From contig NC_030678.2 in assembly GCF_000004195.4 (NCBI RefSeq), forward strand, positions 84,046,904 to 84,110,903: a stretch of DNA of 64,000 nt, in the 5' to 3' direction. The notes beneath the pieces are model-generated. The model did no database searches, was not told where the DNA came from, and worked only from the letters and a program-made list of their open reading frames with translations. The stretch comes from Xenopus tropicalis. Lineage: Eukaryota > Chordata > Amphibia > Anura > Pipidae. The position numbers and the translations under genes are program-made. Position 1 is the first letter of the stretch, and every line of letters begins with the position of its first letter. This document shows positions 12,477 through 23,091 of this stretch, piece by piece.

Positions 12477-12808
12477 TACAGTATATTATGGAATCCATTA
12501 TCTGGAAATCTGTTATCCAAATTACAGCAAGGCCATCTCCCACAGACTTTGTTTAATCTTATAAGTTTTAAAAATGAATACCATTTTCTTTGTAAAAATA
12601 GAACAGTACCTTTTACTTGATCCTAATTAAGATATAATTAATCTTTATTAAATTCAATCCTATTATTAGAACAATTCTATTGGGTTTAATTATTGTTTAC
12701 ATTATTTTCAAGTAGACTATTGGTATGGAAATCCATATTACAGAAAGATCCATTATCTGGAAAAGCTCCCAGTCCCAAGCATTCTGGATAATAGGTCCCA
12801 TACCTGTA
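12477..12808 (-). mobile_element. CAGGTATGGG-ended MITE, degraded
   Basis: Reverse orientation relative to 6712. Right end AAGCATTCTGGATAATAGG then CCCATACCTGTA. Left end TACAGTATATTATGGAATCC is worn. Interior words AAGATATAATTAATC and GGCCATCTCCCACAGAC match the family. Confidence 0.8.
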
Positions 12809-14699
12809 TATATTTATCCAATTTTGTATTTAATTTTATACCACAAAAAAAGTGTAGAATTTATCGTAAAATTGAATACCTATTTATAAAGCTGCGGAGT
12901 AGATTTTATATATAATACTGCTAAAATGGCACACTACTACAATAATTAAATAATTAGGGTGTTTTTAAGCACTCAGCAGATTTGCATCAGGTTAACAGTA
13001 CTCCATCTGCCATAGAGTAGGTCTTGCAAAGTTTGCAGAACATCCCCATTACTCACACTCACTGGGGACTGTCACATCATTAAGCATTCTATGGCAACTG
13101 TTCAGGTGTGGCATCTTGTTTTTCCGGATCTTTTACAGGCTACTTATCCTTGAAGGTTAGGTGCATCCAATAGAAGCAACATCAGAAAACATATTGTCAT
13201 TGTGACAAAAGGCGTGATTTATTGCAAGAAAGAGAGTAGAACTTGTGTCTCAAGAGTTTACAAAAAGATCAGTGAGACCAGGAAGCTGCGGTTACATATA
13301 TATGATCAAAGGAGATACCTTTGCAATTCTAATTCATCAAAAATGCAATTTCTGATGTTCCCCCGTGAATCAGGTCAGATTATGGCTTCCTACATTACAT
13401 AACATTTTTAGGGGAGAATATTGCTGCACTGATATTCTGCATGTAATTTTTTTTTTCTTTTTTAAATTTTAGGCAATGCTTATTTTAATAGCTTCATCAA
13501 AACTTTGTACGATACAGACCTTTTATTCTGACATAATAAATCAAAAACTGTAAGTATATTACGTTTACATTTTTCAAACAATTTATGTTGATTAAGAGAG
13601 CTGGAGATAGAAATACCCAAATGTCTGTCAAAGGTTGGTCACCTAGGGGATTTGTAATGCATTATGTTGATACAACTTTTATTTTAAGCAACACATAATT
13701 AGGTCCCAGCCTGCAACACCAACTTTAAAGTGTATTGGGTTTGTAATTCCCACCTATCGCATGATGCAAGACAATTTCATGTGAACCATGTGACCTTGAC
13801 AGACGGGAGGAGCTATTTAAAAAAGTCTCTCTCTGCATAGGCCATTACCTATTAATAAAACAAACCTTTTTGCCTCTTCATTAGAGATGTTCTACTGTAC
13901 CTCTATTCAGAGTGCCTGTATTTGCCTAATGTTACTCCTTTTATATGAGACAGACACCAAAATATACTGTAAGTGTTCCAAAGCGGTATCTATGTGTGCC
14001 AAATGTGTGTCCTACCCTGGTGGCATTTCAAGGAAATGGGATTATATAGTTACACAGTAATGGATTTCCTATAAAACATAGAAATATAATTGGATATAGA
14101 GAATTAGCTCAAGTCTAAAAACTGATATGAAGCACAAAAAGGATTAAAGGTAAACAAAGGATTACAGATTAATAGCATACATAGTTTCTGCTGAAAGCAG
14201 ACATTCTTCCCCATATCCTCAGGCTCACAAAGACAAATTTGAAATGCAATACTAATTTCAGAAATAAGGACTTTTAACCAGCACATAAAGTTTAAATTCC
14301 ACGACACCAAGAAATACATAAAACAATTTCAGATCCGAGAAAACCAGCTTAATCGCTTTTAGGCTGCTTTCTGAGTCATTAATTCCTAATGACTAGAAAA
14401 CTATGTGATGTGTATATGGGTATGAATATTTTCCCTGTATCTGAACTAATTCATAATCTAAATTACCAACTATAAATCAATTTCAGATTTGTTGACGTAT
14501 CTTTAATAATGATAAATGGAGAGTTTATGGCTCCTGCTAAAGTTCACTTGAAGTTTTTGATTTATTAGCAATCCCTAGTGTAGTGGGACAGGCTCTCACC
14601 TCTAGAGCCAGCAGCTATGATGCATTTTAGCGGAGAAAAGAAAATTGCCTTGTGGAATCTGACAGTGTTGTTCCTACACTGATCTGTCCACAAATATCA
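12809..14699. other. Intergenic DNA, no gene seen
   Basis: No domain-bearing frame. 13,800-13,870 (GGGAGGAGCTATTTAAAAAAG, later TTAATAAAAC) has a promoter/polyA-like look similar to the LTR-like repeats, but no ends could be defined. Confidence 0.45.
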
Positions 14700-14704
14700 T
14701 TGTG

Positions 14705-14805
14705 TATGTGTGCATATATCTATCTGTCATCTATCTACTTCTAGATCCATCCATCTATTTATCATCTATCTATCTATCTACCTATCCTCTATCTATCTAT
14801 AGCAA
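14705..14805. repeat. Imperfect (CTAT)n / (ATCT)n microsatellite
   Basis: Runs of ATCTATCTATC interrupted by CATC and CCATC. Confidence 0.9.
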
Positions 14806-15450
14806 GTTTATACTATGACTAGTTATAGTTTAAATCACCAATACATAACATAGTGATCAGTCTGCTGGCTGCTACTGTTTAGAAATAAACAGATCCTCCA
14901 ACTTCTTTTGATGGTCTGTTCTTACCTTCATGTGGAGGTTAATCCGGAACACATCCCAGATTATGCAGCCCCCCCCAGCTCCTCAATCTGAAAAGGGCAT
15001 AATTAATAAATAGCAATTTTCTTCCCTTCTAATGCCAGTTTTGTCAATATATCAGGCATATTTGCACAGCAATGTCACACTTTCACCTTAAATTGCAATT
15101 ATGTTTTTTTCAAGCATATTTTGCCAAAATTTTGCATGGAGTTTCCCCATAACAACTGTTTGGGGAAAATATGCTTGTGAATCAAAGTAGATATCAAGAT
15201 GCTAATGCGGCTGCTAACATAAAAGATAGTTCTACATCTTTGACCTGGTGAAATTATTTTTGAAAAAAAAGTAAAAGACACAAATTTTCACCAAAACATA
15301 GTTAATATGCCAAAACTTGTCATAATTGTGTTTTTATTTAATTGCTGATATTGTGGTAAATTGTCTGAAAATACATTGTATTTTACACTTTGAATATTAG
15401 AAGATATGCCTCAAAGTATTACATAACTGTGCTCCATACATACAGAAGAT
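14806..15450. other. Intergenic DNA, no feature recognised
   Basis: Nothing recognised. Confidence 0.5.
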
Positions 15451-15666
15451 ATGGGGAAACCCATTATCCAGAAAGTTCCAAATTATGGGAAGGCCATCTC
15501 CCATAGACTTCATTATAAGCAAATAATTCCAGTTCTTAAAAATGATTTCCTTTTTCTTTGTAAAACTGAAACAGTGCCTAGTACTTTATTCCAGCTAAGA
15601 TATAATTAATTCTTATTGGAAAACTCCAGGTCGTGTGCATTCTGGATAACATGTCCCATATCTGTA
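15451..15666 (-). mobile_element. CAGGTATGGG-ended MITE, internally deleted
   Basis: Left TACAGAAGATATGGGGAAAC, then CCATTATCCAGAAAGTTCC and GGCCATCTCCCATAGACTTC. Right GCATTCTGGATAACATG then TCCCATATCTGTA. About 216 bp instead of about 331. Confidence 0.75.
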
Positions 15667-16358
15667 ATAAAATATCTTCAGTATTATAAGTGATAATGCG
15701 CTCCCTTTTTCAACACATAAGAATATTAGAGGCCACCTTCAAGTTCCTGTATCATTTAACTGTATGTAATTCTACATATGTGTGTGTGTATATGTAATAA
15801 TGTTCTGTAAAATAAAGGGGATAGTAAAAGTTGAACATACAAGTTGTGTTTCTCCAAGGTAGGTGCATGAGAAACACCCTAAAAACAATGCACTTGTCAG
15901 TCCCAAAATAACAACCATATTCAGAGTAAAAGGCTTCCTCATATAGGCAATATCTAAGGCTTTCTAAAGATTATATACATTATTCAAGGCAAATATAGCC
16001 CAACAATAACCTGTATCTAACCTGTAAAGGGGTAAGTTCATCAAAACAATTCATGGTTAATCACATTAATCACATTTTTTTTAATTACAGAAAAGTTGTG
16101 AAGAAGTCATAGCTTTGATTTTAAAAGACATTTTTATATTTCTGCCTGGAGGAATGCAAATATCATTACTCAGGTTTCTATCTACATCAGCTAGTCGTAG
16201 GATTATAGCCCATTGTAAAACTGAGAAGAAGCCAGAAGTCTGACACAAGATCAGTGATCGTCTTTCTGTAACATTGCAGCCTGGGGAAATAACAGATGGT
16301 AAAGGGATAATTGCAATGCATTATTGACTCTTTCTTGTTAAAATCATGTTATACTTCA
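15667..16358. other. Intergenic DNA, no feature recognised
   Basis: Nothing recognised. Confidence 0.5.
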
Positions 16359-16460
16359 CTTAAAGTGATACTGACCCTTACCAGTGGCAAATGGGCCCTT
16401 CATGTTCTTCATACTTCTGTTTATCCATAACAATTATCAAAGCTAAGATTCCTCTAAGCT
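16359..16460 (+). repeat. T2-like MITE left end
   Basis: TTAAAGTGATACTGACCC is a T2-like terminus. No matching right end was located, so the element is truncated or diverged. Confidence 0.4.
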
Positions 16461-16779
16461 GTAGCTGTGTGCTAGTTTGCTCAGGCCTGTAGAAAGACAG
16501 AAACTGACACACTTAATTTAAGCAGCCTGAAATGACACAATCGGTCTGAATTTAAATACAGGCAATCAGAATTGCACACAATTTGATGCGTATGACACAA
16601 CTGCGCTTCATTATGAGTAAAAGACATGATGGATTGCCTCCACAACTACACTTTGCACACTGCAAATGTGTTCAAAGATGAAGTTTATATATTTTGATAA
16701 TCGTGCCACACAAACAGAGTTTGTTTAAAGCTGTATGTTGTCAGACACTGGTCATTGTCTCATCTCCCAGGCTTTTTTA

Positions 16780-17330
16780 TTAGCTGGCGACTGGCGAGAA
16801 GAACTCAATGTGTTAGCTTGCTGAAATTATGCTACAACAGCTTCTCAATAAACAATACCACCAAATCTAGCAGCAACTATAATTTATCCCATGTCTTATT
16901 ATTCTGCATCTACTGAAATATTTCATTATTAAAATTCTCCATCTCATTTCCCCCATTGTTTCTTCTGTTGTGTTCATTTAGTAGCATTTTCTCAATTTAT
17001 CTCTTCTAATTATGCATGCGCTAAATATGTTTTTCCTAGCAGCACTGCTCATATATTTCAAGCATAGCTGGTAGAGTTTTCCTTGCCATTTAATTCTAGA
17101 ATACAAATGGCCAGATCCCTCGCTCTACTTACAGTAACTAATTAGAGCCTGTTCAGTTTAATAGAGATTGAGCTGCGAAATAGAGGATTATCCATTATTA
17201 AGTAAAGCAGAATGGAACTGTTACCATGGGTCTTCATAGGACTTTTCCAGTCAATACTTAATTACCATTACTGCTCTCAGAAGACTAAGTTTTATAAATG
17301 TCCATGTTGCTTTGAAATAAATATCATTGT
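16780..17330. promoter_or_regulatory. Candidate conserved non-coding element
   Basis: Single-copy-looking block without transposon ends. It has ATTA-containing words throughout, including TCTAATTATGCATGCGC near 17,003-17,019 (octamer/homeodomain-like), AACTAATTAGAGCC near 17,137, TTAATTACC near 17,260, and CCATTATTAAG. All frames are closed. The enhancer reading is inference from composition only. Confidence 0.35.
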
Positions 17331-17484
17331 AGCTCATCTTACCTCTAGTAATAAGTCTGTAATAGGTTATTGAGCAGTATAATATTCAGCATCCATGAGC
17401 TGAAACTATAATTGAACGTGCACATAGACTGCTTTCTCATGTTTCCTCTGCAGAAAAGGCTTGCCCACAATTTGAAGGACTACA

Positions 17485-17800
17485 GCCGGCTATACACACA
17501 CCAGAAGTGAGGTTTTGTACGATATTCAGTGCGTGTATGGCCGCTTGAAGAGGCGACTGATATCGAAAAAGCCAGCGGATATCGATTGTCTCCTCGATCG
17601 GCCATGTTAAAAGATTTTGATTGGGCGCCATTGAAGGCGCCCCAGCAAAATCTACGTTCATGGCTGAATCGGCAGGTGGAGGTAGAATTTCTATTGTTTC
17701 TACCTCCATATCTTATGATTCAGCCCTGAACGTCAGTGGAGGGTGGGAATGATCTTTTGTGCGACCAATGTGTGACCAATGGTACGGATAATCAGGATGC
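17485..17800. mobile_element. Fold-back MITE with GTGTATGGCC motif
   Basis: GTACGATATTCAGTGCG, GTGTATGGCCGCTTG, ATATCG repeats, ATTGGGCGCC, and a local hairpin GTAGAATTTCTA near 17,682. This texture (TACGATA, CGATCGG, GTGTATGG) is common in Xenopus MITEs. The exact ends are not resolved. The frames crossing it on both strands (17,437-17,729) are shadows. Confidence 0.5.
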
Positions 17801-18377
17801 TGCAACTAAAGCAGGATTATTATAGTTTAATCAAGAGGCTGCTAAACCATGGGCTGCCCACTGGTGAATTTAAAGCACTGAATGTGGGGGATGAGACTGA
17901 TGGTCTCTTAGAGTAAAACCGAAGAGAAAAAAAATAGTTTTACATACCTGCATCTTTGGTATGAAGTAAAGGTCGAGCTTGAACAAATGATGATTCACAA
18001 AGGGGTCTTGGACTCAAAAAGTCATTGTTTTAGAATACAATGTGTTTACTGAAGTCAGTCTTACAGTGAAATATCACATTACTATTCTGGGGTTTTAAAT
18101 AAATAGAATAAAAAGAGGTGGCACTGCTGGGGGTTAGATTGTGAAGCAGAGTCTGAACTGATTGGGGGCAAGATGAGGGAAGAGATTAAGGTACCCTATT
18201 AAGTTTACACAATTCATTAAAATAATATTTCATATGTTCTATAAGAAAACATTCCATGTTGGTCACATTGTATATCAAAAGAAAGGTAAAAATAAAATTT
18301 GGAAACCGATGGTGCATTAATTAATTAATTGATTATAAATCTAAAATGTTGTGCTCACAACTAGTATTTTTTTAACC
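17801..18377. other. Intergenic DNA, no feature recognised
   Basis: Nothing recognised. Confidence 0.5.
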
Positions 18378-18385
18378 ATTAGGTG

Positions 18386-18666
18386 CAGTGTTGGACTGGG
18401 ATGCCAGGGCCCCACCAGAAAACCTTAGACTATGGGCCCACTCTCCAAACTACTTTTCATCCACTTCTTACTCAGTCTCTATATTTTCCTAGTTTTTTTA
18501 TCTTTACATACTAAAATCTATTTTTCTATACATTTAGTTGCTTTGTTCCCATAGAAAAATAAGTAATGACCATGAATAAGGCCAAATGGTGAGAAGCAGG
18601 AGGGCCCACTGACACCTGAGCCCACCGGGAATTTTCCTGGTATCCCTGTGGGCCAGTCCGACACTG
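18386..18666 (-). mobile_element. hAT MITE (CAGTGTTGGACTGG family), copy 3
   Basis: Ends CAGTGTTGGACTGGGATGCC and GGCCAGTCCGACACTG are inverted repeats. The flanks ATTAGGTG (18,378-18,385) and ATTAGGCG (18,667-18,674) are an 8-bp duplication with one change, the hAT signature. 281 bp, no coding capacity. Reverse orientation to, and clearly more diverged from, the pair at 25,782 and 34,883. Confidence 0.9.
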
Positions 18667-18684
18667 ATTAGGCGGGAGGGGTGC

Positions 18685-18900
18685 TAAATCTTCTGCACTC
18701 ACTCATTATTAATATATTAAGGACATTACGACATTTTGTGCATTAAGCTAATAATCAATGCTCTCCCCTTTAAGCAAAAGAGGGATTGCTTGTCCTTATA
18801 TTAAAATATATTCCAGCTGGCCAACTATGTAAAAAAATCTTCTGCACTCACTTTGTTATCAATAAATAAAGAACCTTAAGACATTTTGCACAATAAAGGA
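18685..18900. repeat. Direct repeat of about 62 bp, 146 bp apart
   Basis: AATCTTCTGCACTCACT ... AAGACATTTTG-type words occur at about 18,688-18,745 and again at about 18,836-18,893. A T2-like end (AAAGGAGAACTAAACCC) follows directly at 18,895. Confidence 0.6.
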
Positions 18901-20639
18901 GAACTAAACCCCCCTAGGTACAAAAGCCCCCTCAACTGCCCTCCACTGCCTCCCTTCATATCTCCCTTCTATTACATTGAAAACTGGCTCTATTTAAAAA
19001 CCTGAGGTATATATCCAAGGGAATAAAAGAAACATGTATGGAGATCCAAGATAAAACTGCAAGAGCACCAAGCGGCACAGCACTTCTTGCCCTGGTTGTG
19101 GCCTGCACACTTGAATAAATCACAAGTTAGGGGATGGGTGGAGGACAAGAGGATGGGGTGCCTCCCTCCTTCCACCCCTCATAAATACAGAGCTGTCAAA
19201 TGTAGGCAGCCCAGTATTCATCAGGCCAGTTGCAGGTCTCTGTGCTCGATTTTGGACCAACAATCTAGGTACAGTGGAAGGTAGTGTGCAAAATGCAACA
19301 ATGTTTTGCACTTTGCACACTGTCTTCTTGTAAGTAAATGACCACTTGATCCTGAAATGTGTAGAGCACAGCCACACTTTTTTCTGGATATAACAACTTG
19401 CAGTGGCAGTGTGATTAAGAAAATACAGCTTACTGGGCCTTGTCTTTAAGTGTAATAGACTGATCTCTGGCTGTAATGTGCATGGATAGCTCTGTGGCGA
19501 GCAGAAATAGTGTCAAGGAAATGTACTCAGCTAGCAAAGTCATTTCTCTGCAAAGGCTTGTACATTCAATTGACCATATTAATAATTAATCATGCTGCAG
19601 TGCTAGGGAACAAAAGCAGTGAATGGTTACGGCAATAGTTATTGCATAGAGCAGATTAAAATGAAATACATATTGCCAGGCCAAATGCTGGCCCAAAGCA
19701 CAGTTTTCTTTGATGAAATTTTTCAGCAGACAAGCAGCTGCTAGTATTATAGTGAGCCACAAAAGATGTTGCTTACTGTCCTATTGCTCTCACAGTAAGT
19801 TGGGAGCTGAATTTGTTTTGCATTGATCATTGATCAGTTTGTTCTTAAAAGTAAGATCTGCCGCATTTGGCTATTGCTATTTTACAACTATGTCAAGAAG
19901 GTGGGCTACAAGCTTCTCACTAGTACTGTCCTGTATAAATCCCTCACAAAAAAACACTTACTGCATTTTATTATATCCTAAATTGCTGTGGAGCAGTTTG
20001 TCCCTTCTGCAATTTATGTTTTCTTTTGGCCTGCTCTTGCATCATGTCACTGATTCTGCCTTCCCTTGAGAGTGACTCCCATTATCTAACACTATCCTGT
20101 TCTTTGACTCTGTTCTTCGTGTGACCTGGCCATTGACTTTGATTATGTTTCCTGATCTTGTATTGCTGTCTTGTTCTGGTTTTGATCTTGCCTGTCTGAT
20201 TAAATTCTGTCTTAACCTTGTTGTAACTGCTCTATCCAGGTTTATCGGCTCTTTATGTGTGGCAGCTTTTTTTTAACTAAAAAATAGAACATTTATTTTA
20301 CACTTCTCAGGGGACCAGTGTAAATGTAGATTACAAAAGGGGTTAAACTCAAAGACTGTTTTATGGTTTCTGGGTTTTTAGGACTAAAAACAATGTTTCT
20401 TTGGCTCATAATTCCTTGTTGTGACTGTAATATTTTTGTCATTCCTGCTCTACTCCTGGCTCATTTTGTTTTTGGATCTGTACTCTTGGTCATTTGAAAA
20501 TCCCACAATTCCTGTCAGATGACAAACAGGTCACTTATAGAAAGAAGTGTTTGCCTTGACTAGACACTCGCACACTCCCCCAGATTAGGTTACCTTAAGT
20601 GCATTGGACAAATATATACAATTTTTTCACTGAAATGTG
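18901..20639. other. Intergenic DNA, no gene seen
   Basis: Frames at 18,990-19,377 on both strands overlap each other and have no recognisable domain. Nothing else was seen. Confidence 0.5.
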
Positions 20640-21330
20640 CTGCTGTAACAGCCTTAACTCTTTTAATAAAGCTTCCCACTAACTTTAGGAACTTGCGTGT
20701 AGCATTTGGTTCCATTCAGCCACAACAGTATTGGAAAGATTGGACACTGGTGCTTGGGATGAGGCCTGCACAGGGCCGGAACTAGGGGTAGGCAGAAGAG
20801 GCAGCTGCCTAGGGCGCAACGATTGAGGGGCGCCAGGCAGGAGCCTCTCCTGCCTACCCCTAGTGCTACTCTGTCATTGCCTCCGCCGCTTGTCATTAGC
20901 GGCGGAGGCAATGACCAATCTAATCGCCCCGCCCCCCCCCCTGCACCGCCTCCTGTGCTTTAGCGCGCATGCGCCGTTCGGGGGGGGGAGGTGGGCGGAG
21001 TTGGCTGACCGGGTTGCCTAGGGCGCCCGGTCGGCTTGGCCCGCCCCTGGGCCTGCATTCCAGTTCATCCCACAAGTATTCAGTTTGGTTGAGGTCAGAC
21101 TGTAAAGTCCAGTCAAATTCTTCCTCTCCCTTCTCATCAAGCCCATTCTCTATTAACCTTGCTTTGTGCATTGCTGAAACAGGAAAAAATGTCTGCAAAC
21201 TGCTGCGACACACTAGGAAGGTTGTGGCTTTAAGTCTTGCTTTCAGTGGAACCAGGGGCCCTAGTCCAAACCAGAAGTAATATTTCCAAGCAATAATTGC
21301 CTGGCCCTTGAGTGCCACAGCAAGTTCCAG
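20640..21330 (-). pseudogene. Tc1-like transposase relic, C-terminal part, split by a hAT MITE
   Basis: On the minus strand upstream of the insert the frame reads EEEFDWTLQSDLNQTEYLWDE. That is a worn version of the Tc1-family SPDLNPIEHLWDEL region near the last DDE-catalytic acid. On the other side of the hAT insertion (below 20,770) the text continues as the family's C-terminal tail (WLNGTK ..., matching the position of WLNG-K-P in relatives). The protein would cut and paste a TA-flanked transposon. Here only the last third remains, it is frameshifted, and the hAT MITE at 20,771-21,049 interrupts it. The 141- and 103-residue frames span the junction and are artefacts. Confidence 0.7.
20771..21049. 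mobile_element. hAT MITE, GC-rich, with strong internal hairpins
   Basis: Starts CAGGGCCGGAACTAGG and ends GGCCCGCCCCTG. The 8-bp target duplication GGCCTGCA is exact (20,763-20,770 and 21,050-21,057). 279 bp. Internal hairpins: an 18-bp perfect stem at 20,873-20,890 / 20,898-20,915 (7-nt loop), and CTAGGGGTAGGCAG against CTGCCTACCCCTAG. Young-looking because the duplication is perfect. Confidence 0.93.
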
Positions 21331-22919
21331 GCAATGACTATACAACTTAATGTAGTAGTAATTCCCAGTGCTTTGCCAACCTCAAAAATCATGTAAGTGG
21401 CAAAATGCTAGGAAATGCCCTAGGTGCCACTGCCTTAAAAGTGCCAGAATTTTTTTTTACCTGTGTCTAGCTTCAATAGCAGGTCAATAAATTGAATAAA
21501 TAAATGTTTCATAGTTGTGCTGAGGAATCTGGCCAATCTGGCCATGAATCTGGCCATGTTATTTTAAAAAAGGCAAAAATACATTGTAGCTGCAGTCTTG
21601 CCATGACCCACTGAAAGCACTGAAAAAATAAAAAACAGACATTTAGAGAAAAGAACTTCCTCTTTGACCACCAGATATAATGAATCTTTGTGGGATAAGA
21701 TATGAGACTGTGGAAGAGTTCTCAATTGAAGGGGTGTAACAGTAAGTTCTTTATAGTCACAGGTAGACCTCTTTTTATTTTCTTCTTCTTTCCTCCTTCT
21801 TTACCAGATGCCCTCTGGGCTCTAATGATGCTCCAGGCAGTTTTCCTGCCCCCTGTCCAGTCAGATTGCTTCTCTGCTGGTAACCTGGTCAGTTGAAGTT
21901 ACCAGTGGACATATCTATGATACAGGAGTCAGGTGGCCTGTGGAGATAGCTAAAGGGCCACTGGTCATGTTATAAAGATTGTCTCTCCCCTAACATGTTT
22001 TTATGAAAAAATATTTAATGTTTTGGCCAGTTCTATCCACCCTCTTGGTGGCCACAAGTACTTACATTACAGTACTCCTATTATTACTCTGTTGAATTCT
22101 TACAGGCATCTGATATTTAAATTGAAGTGACCCCTCTGTTATAATCATTGTTTATAAAAACCCCAAAGGTTTTTCCTGGAAGATGATGAAAATGATTTAC
22201 AGCACATGGAAAAGCTGGAGAATGTTAATAAACAGGAAAGGATGAGGTAAAGAACTGTTGCCAGTTCTTGAAGCAAAATAACAGATTGTTCCAAATATCT
22301 TAATTGAAGAAGAACATATTAAGGTGAACATACTGTATTACAAACTGTTTGATATCGAGTGTATGGTCTCTGTCTACATTGCAGATGTATATGCACTACT
22401 GGTCAACTTGAGGTAGTAATGGAAGGTAGGACTATTAGGATCTATTCTTAGAAACTATGTTATGGTAGGCAATTAGTAGTTTTAGCACTATAGAATAAGC
22501 CTAGCTAGATATATACCCATCAGTGTAGAATATTCCTCTAAACTGAACTGAAGAACTGTAACTAGAGAAAGTGAATGATGGCTGGCCTGTTATCTGTAAT
22601 TCGGGAGATTGAGAAGTTATCTAGAAAAAAAAGCACAAAACAAAAAAGCTGTGGACTCATTGTGGCAGCTGGTGATATCAATAGACCTACAAAGTGCTTG
22701 GTCTTAAATAGTGAATGCTATATGTAGGCTGCAATGCTTATATAAAAATGTGTGTGCTCCATGTTAGATGATCCCTCCTGATCATCAGAGAAAGGGACTA
22801 ATTTTTTTAATCTTTGAGATAAAGCGTATACTCTTGGGAACTGTGCATATTTTATTGTGTTGTAAGAGAATGAATGGGATTGTCTTGTTCTAATCTAGAG
22901 CTGGTCATACAAAATTGAC
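21331..22919. other. Intergenic DNA, no feature recognised
   Basis: A pyrimidine tract followed by AG near 21,765-21,810 looks like a splice acceptor, but no exon-like frame supports it. Confidence 0.45.
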
Positions 22920-22979
22920 TTTATATTTAAGAGGAAGCTTTCTGACCTATAGTGATATAGTGAGATCTGTTACTATATT

Positions 22980-23050
22980 ATTATTTTAAGTTTAGGAAAA
23001 CCTAAAATGCTAGGTCCCAAGTATTCTGCATAATATCTATACATGTGTAC
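22980..23050 (-). repeat. Possible CAGGTATGGG MITE end, degraded
   Basis: TAGGTCCCAAGTATTCTGCA then TAATATCTATACATG parallels AAGCATTCTGGATAATAGG ... TACCTGTA of the copy at 12.8 kb. Weak. Confidence 0.3.
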
Positions 23051-23061
23051 ATATACATGTG

Positions 23062-23091
23062 TATATTATTCTGTAAATACAGAATAATATA
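23062..23091. repeat. Perfect 14-bp stem hairpin
   Basis: TATATTATTCTGTA, AA loop, TACAGAATAATATA. It is preceded by a direct repeat of ATACATGTGTA. AT-rich, so it could extrude or be a MITE centre. Confidence 0.8.

Noticed and set aside
20920..21345. 141-codon minus frame
   Set aside because: It fuses a Tc1 relic with sequence of the inserted hAT MITE; it does not match any intact protein.
21765..21840. Pyrimidine tract plus AG resembling a splice acceptor
   Set aside because: The downstream frame is short, has no domain and no donor that makes sense.
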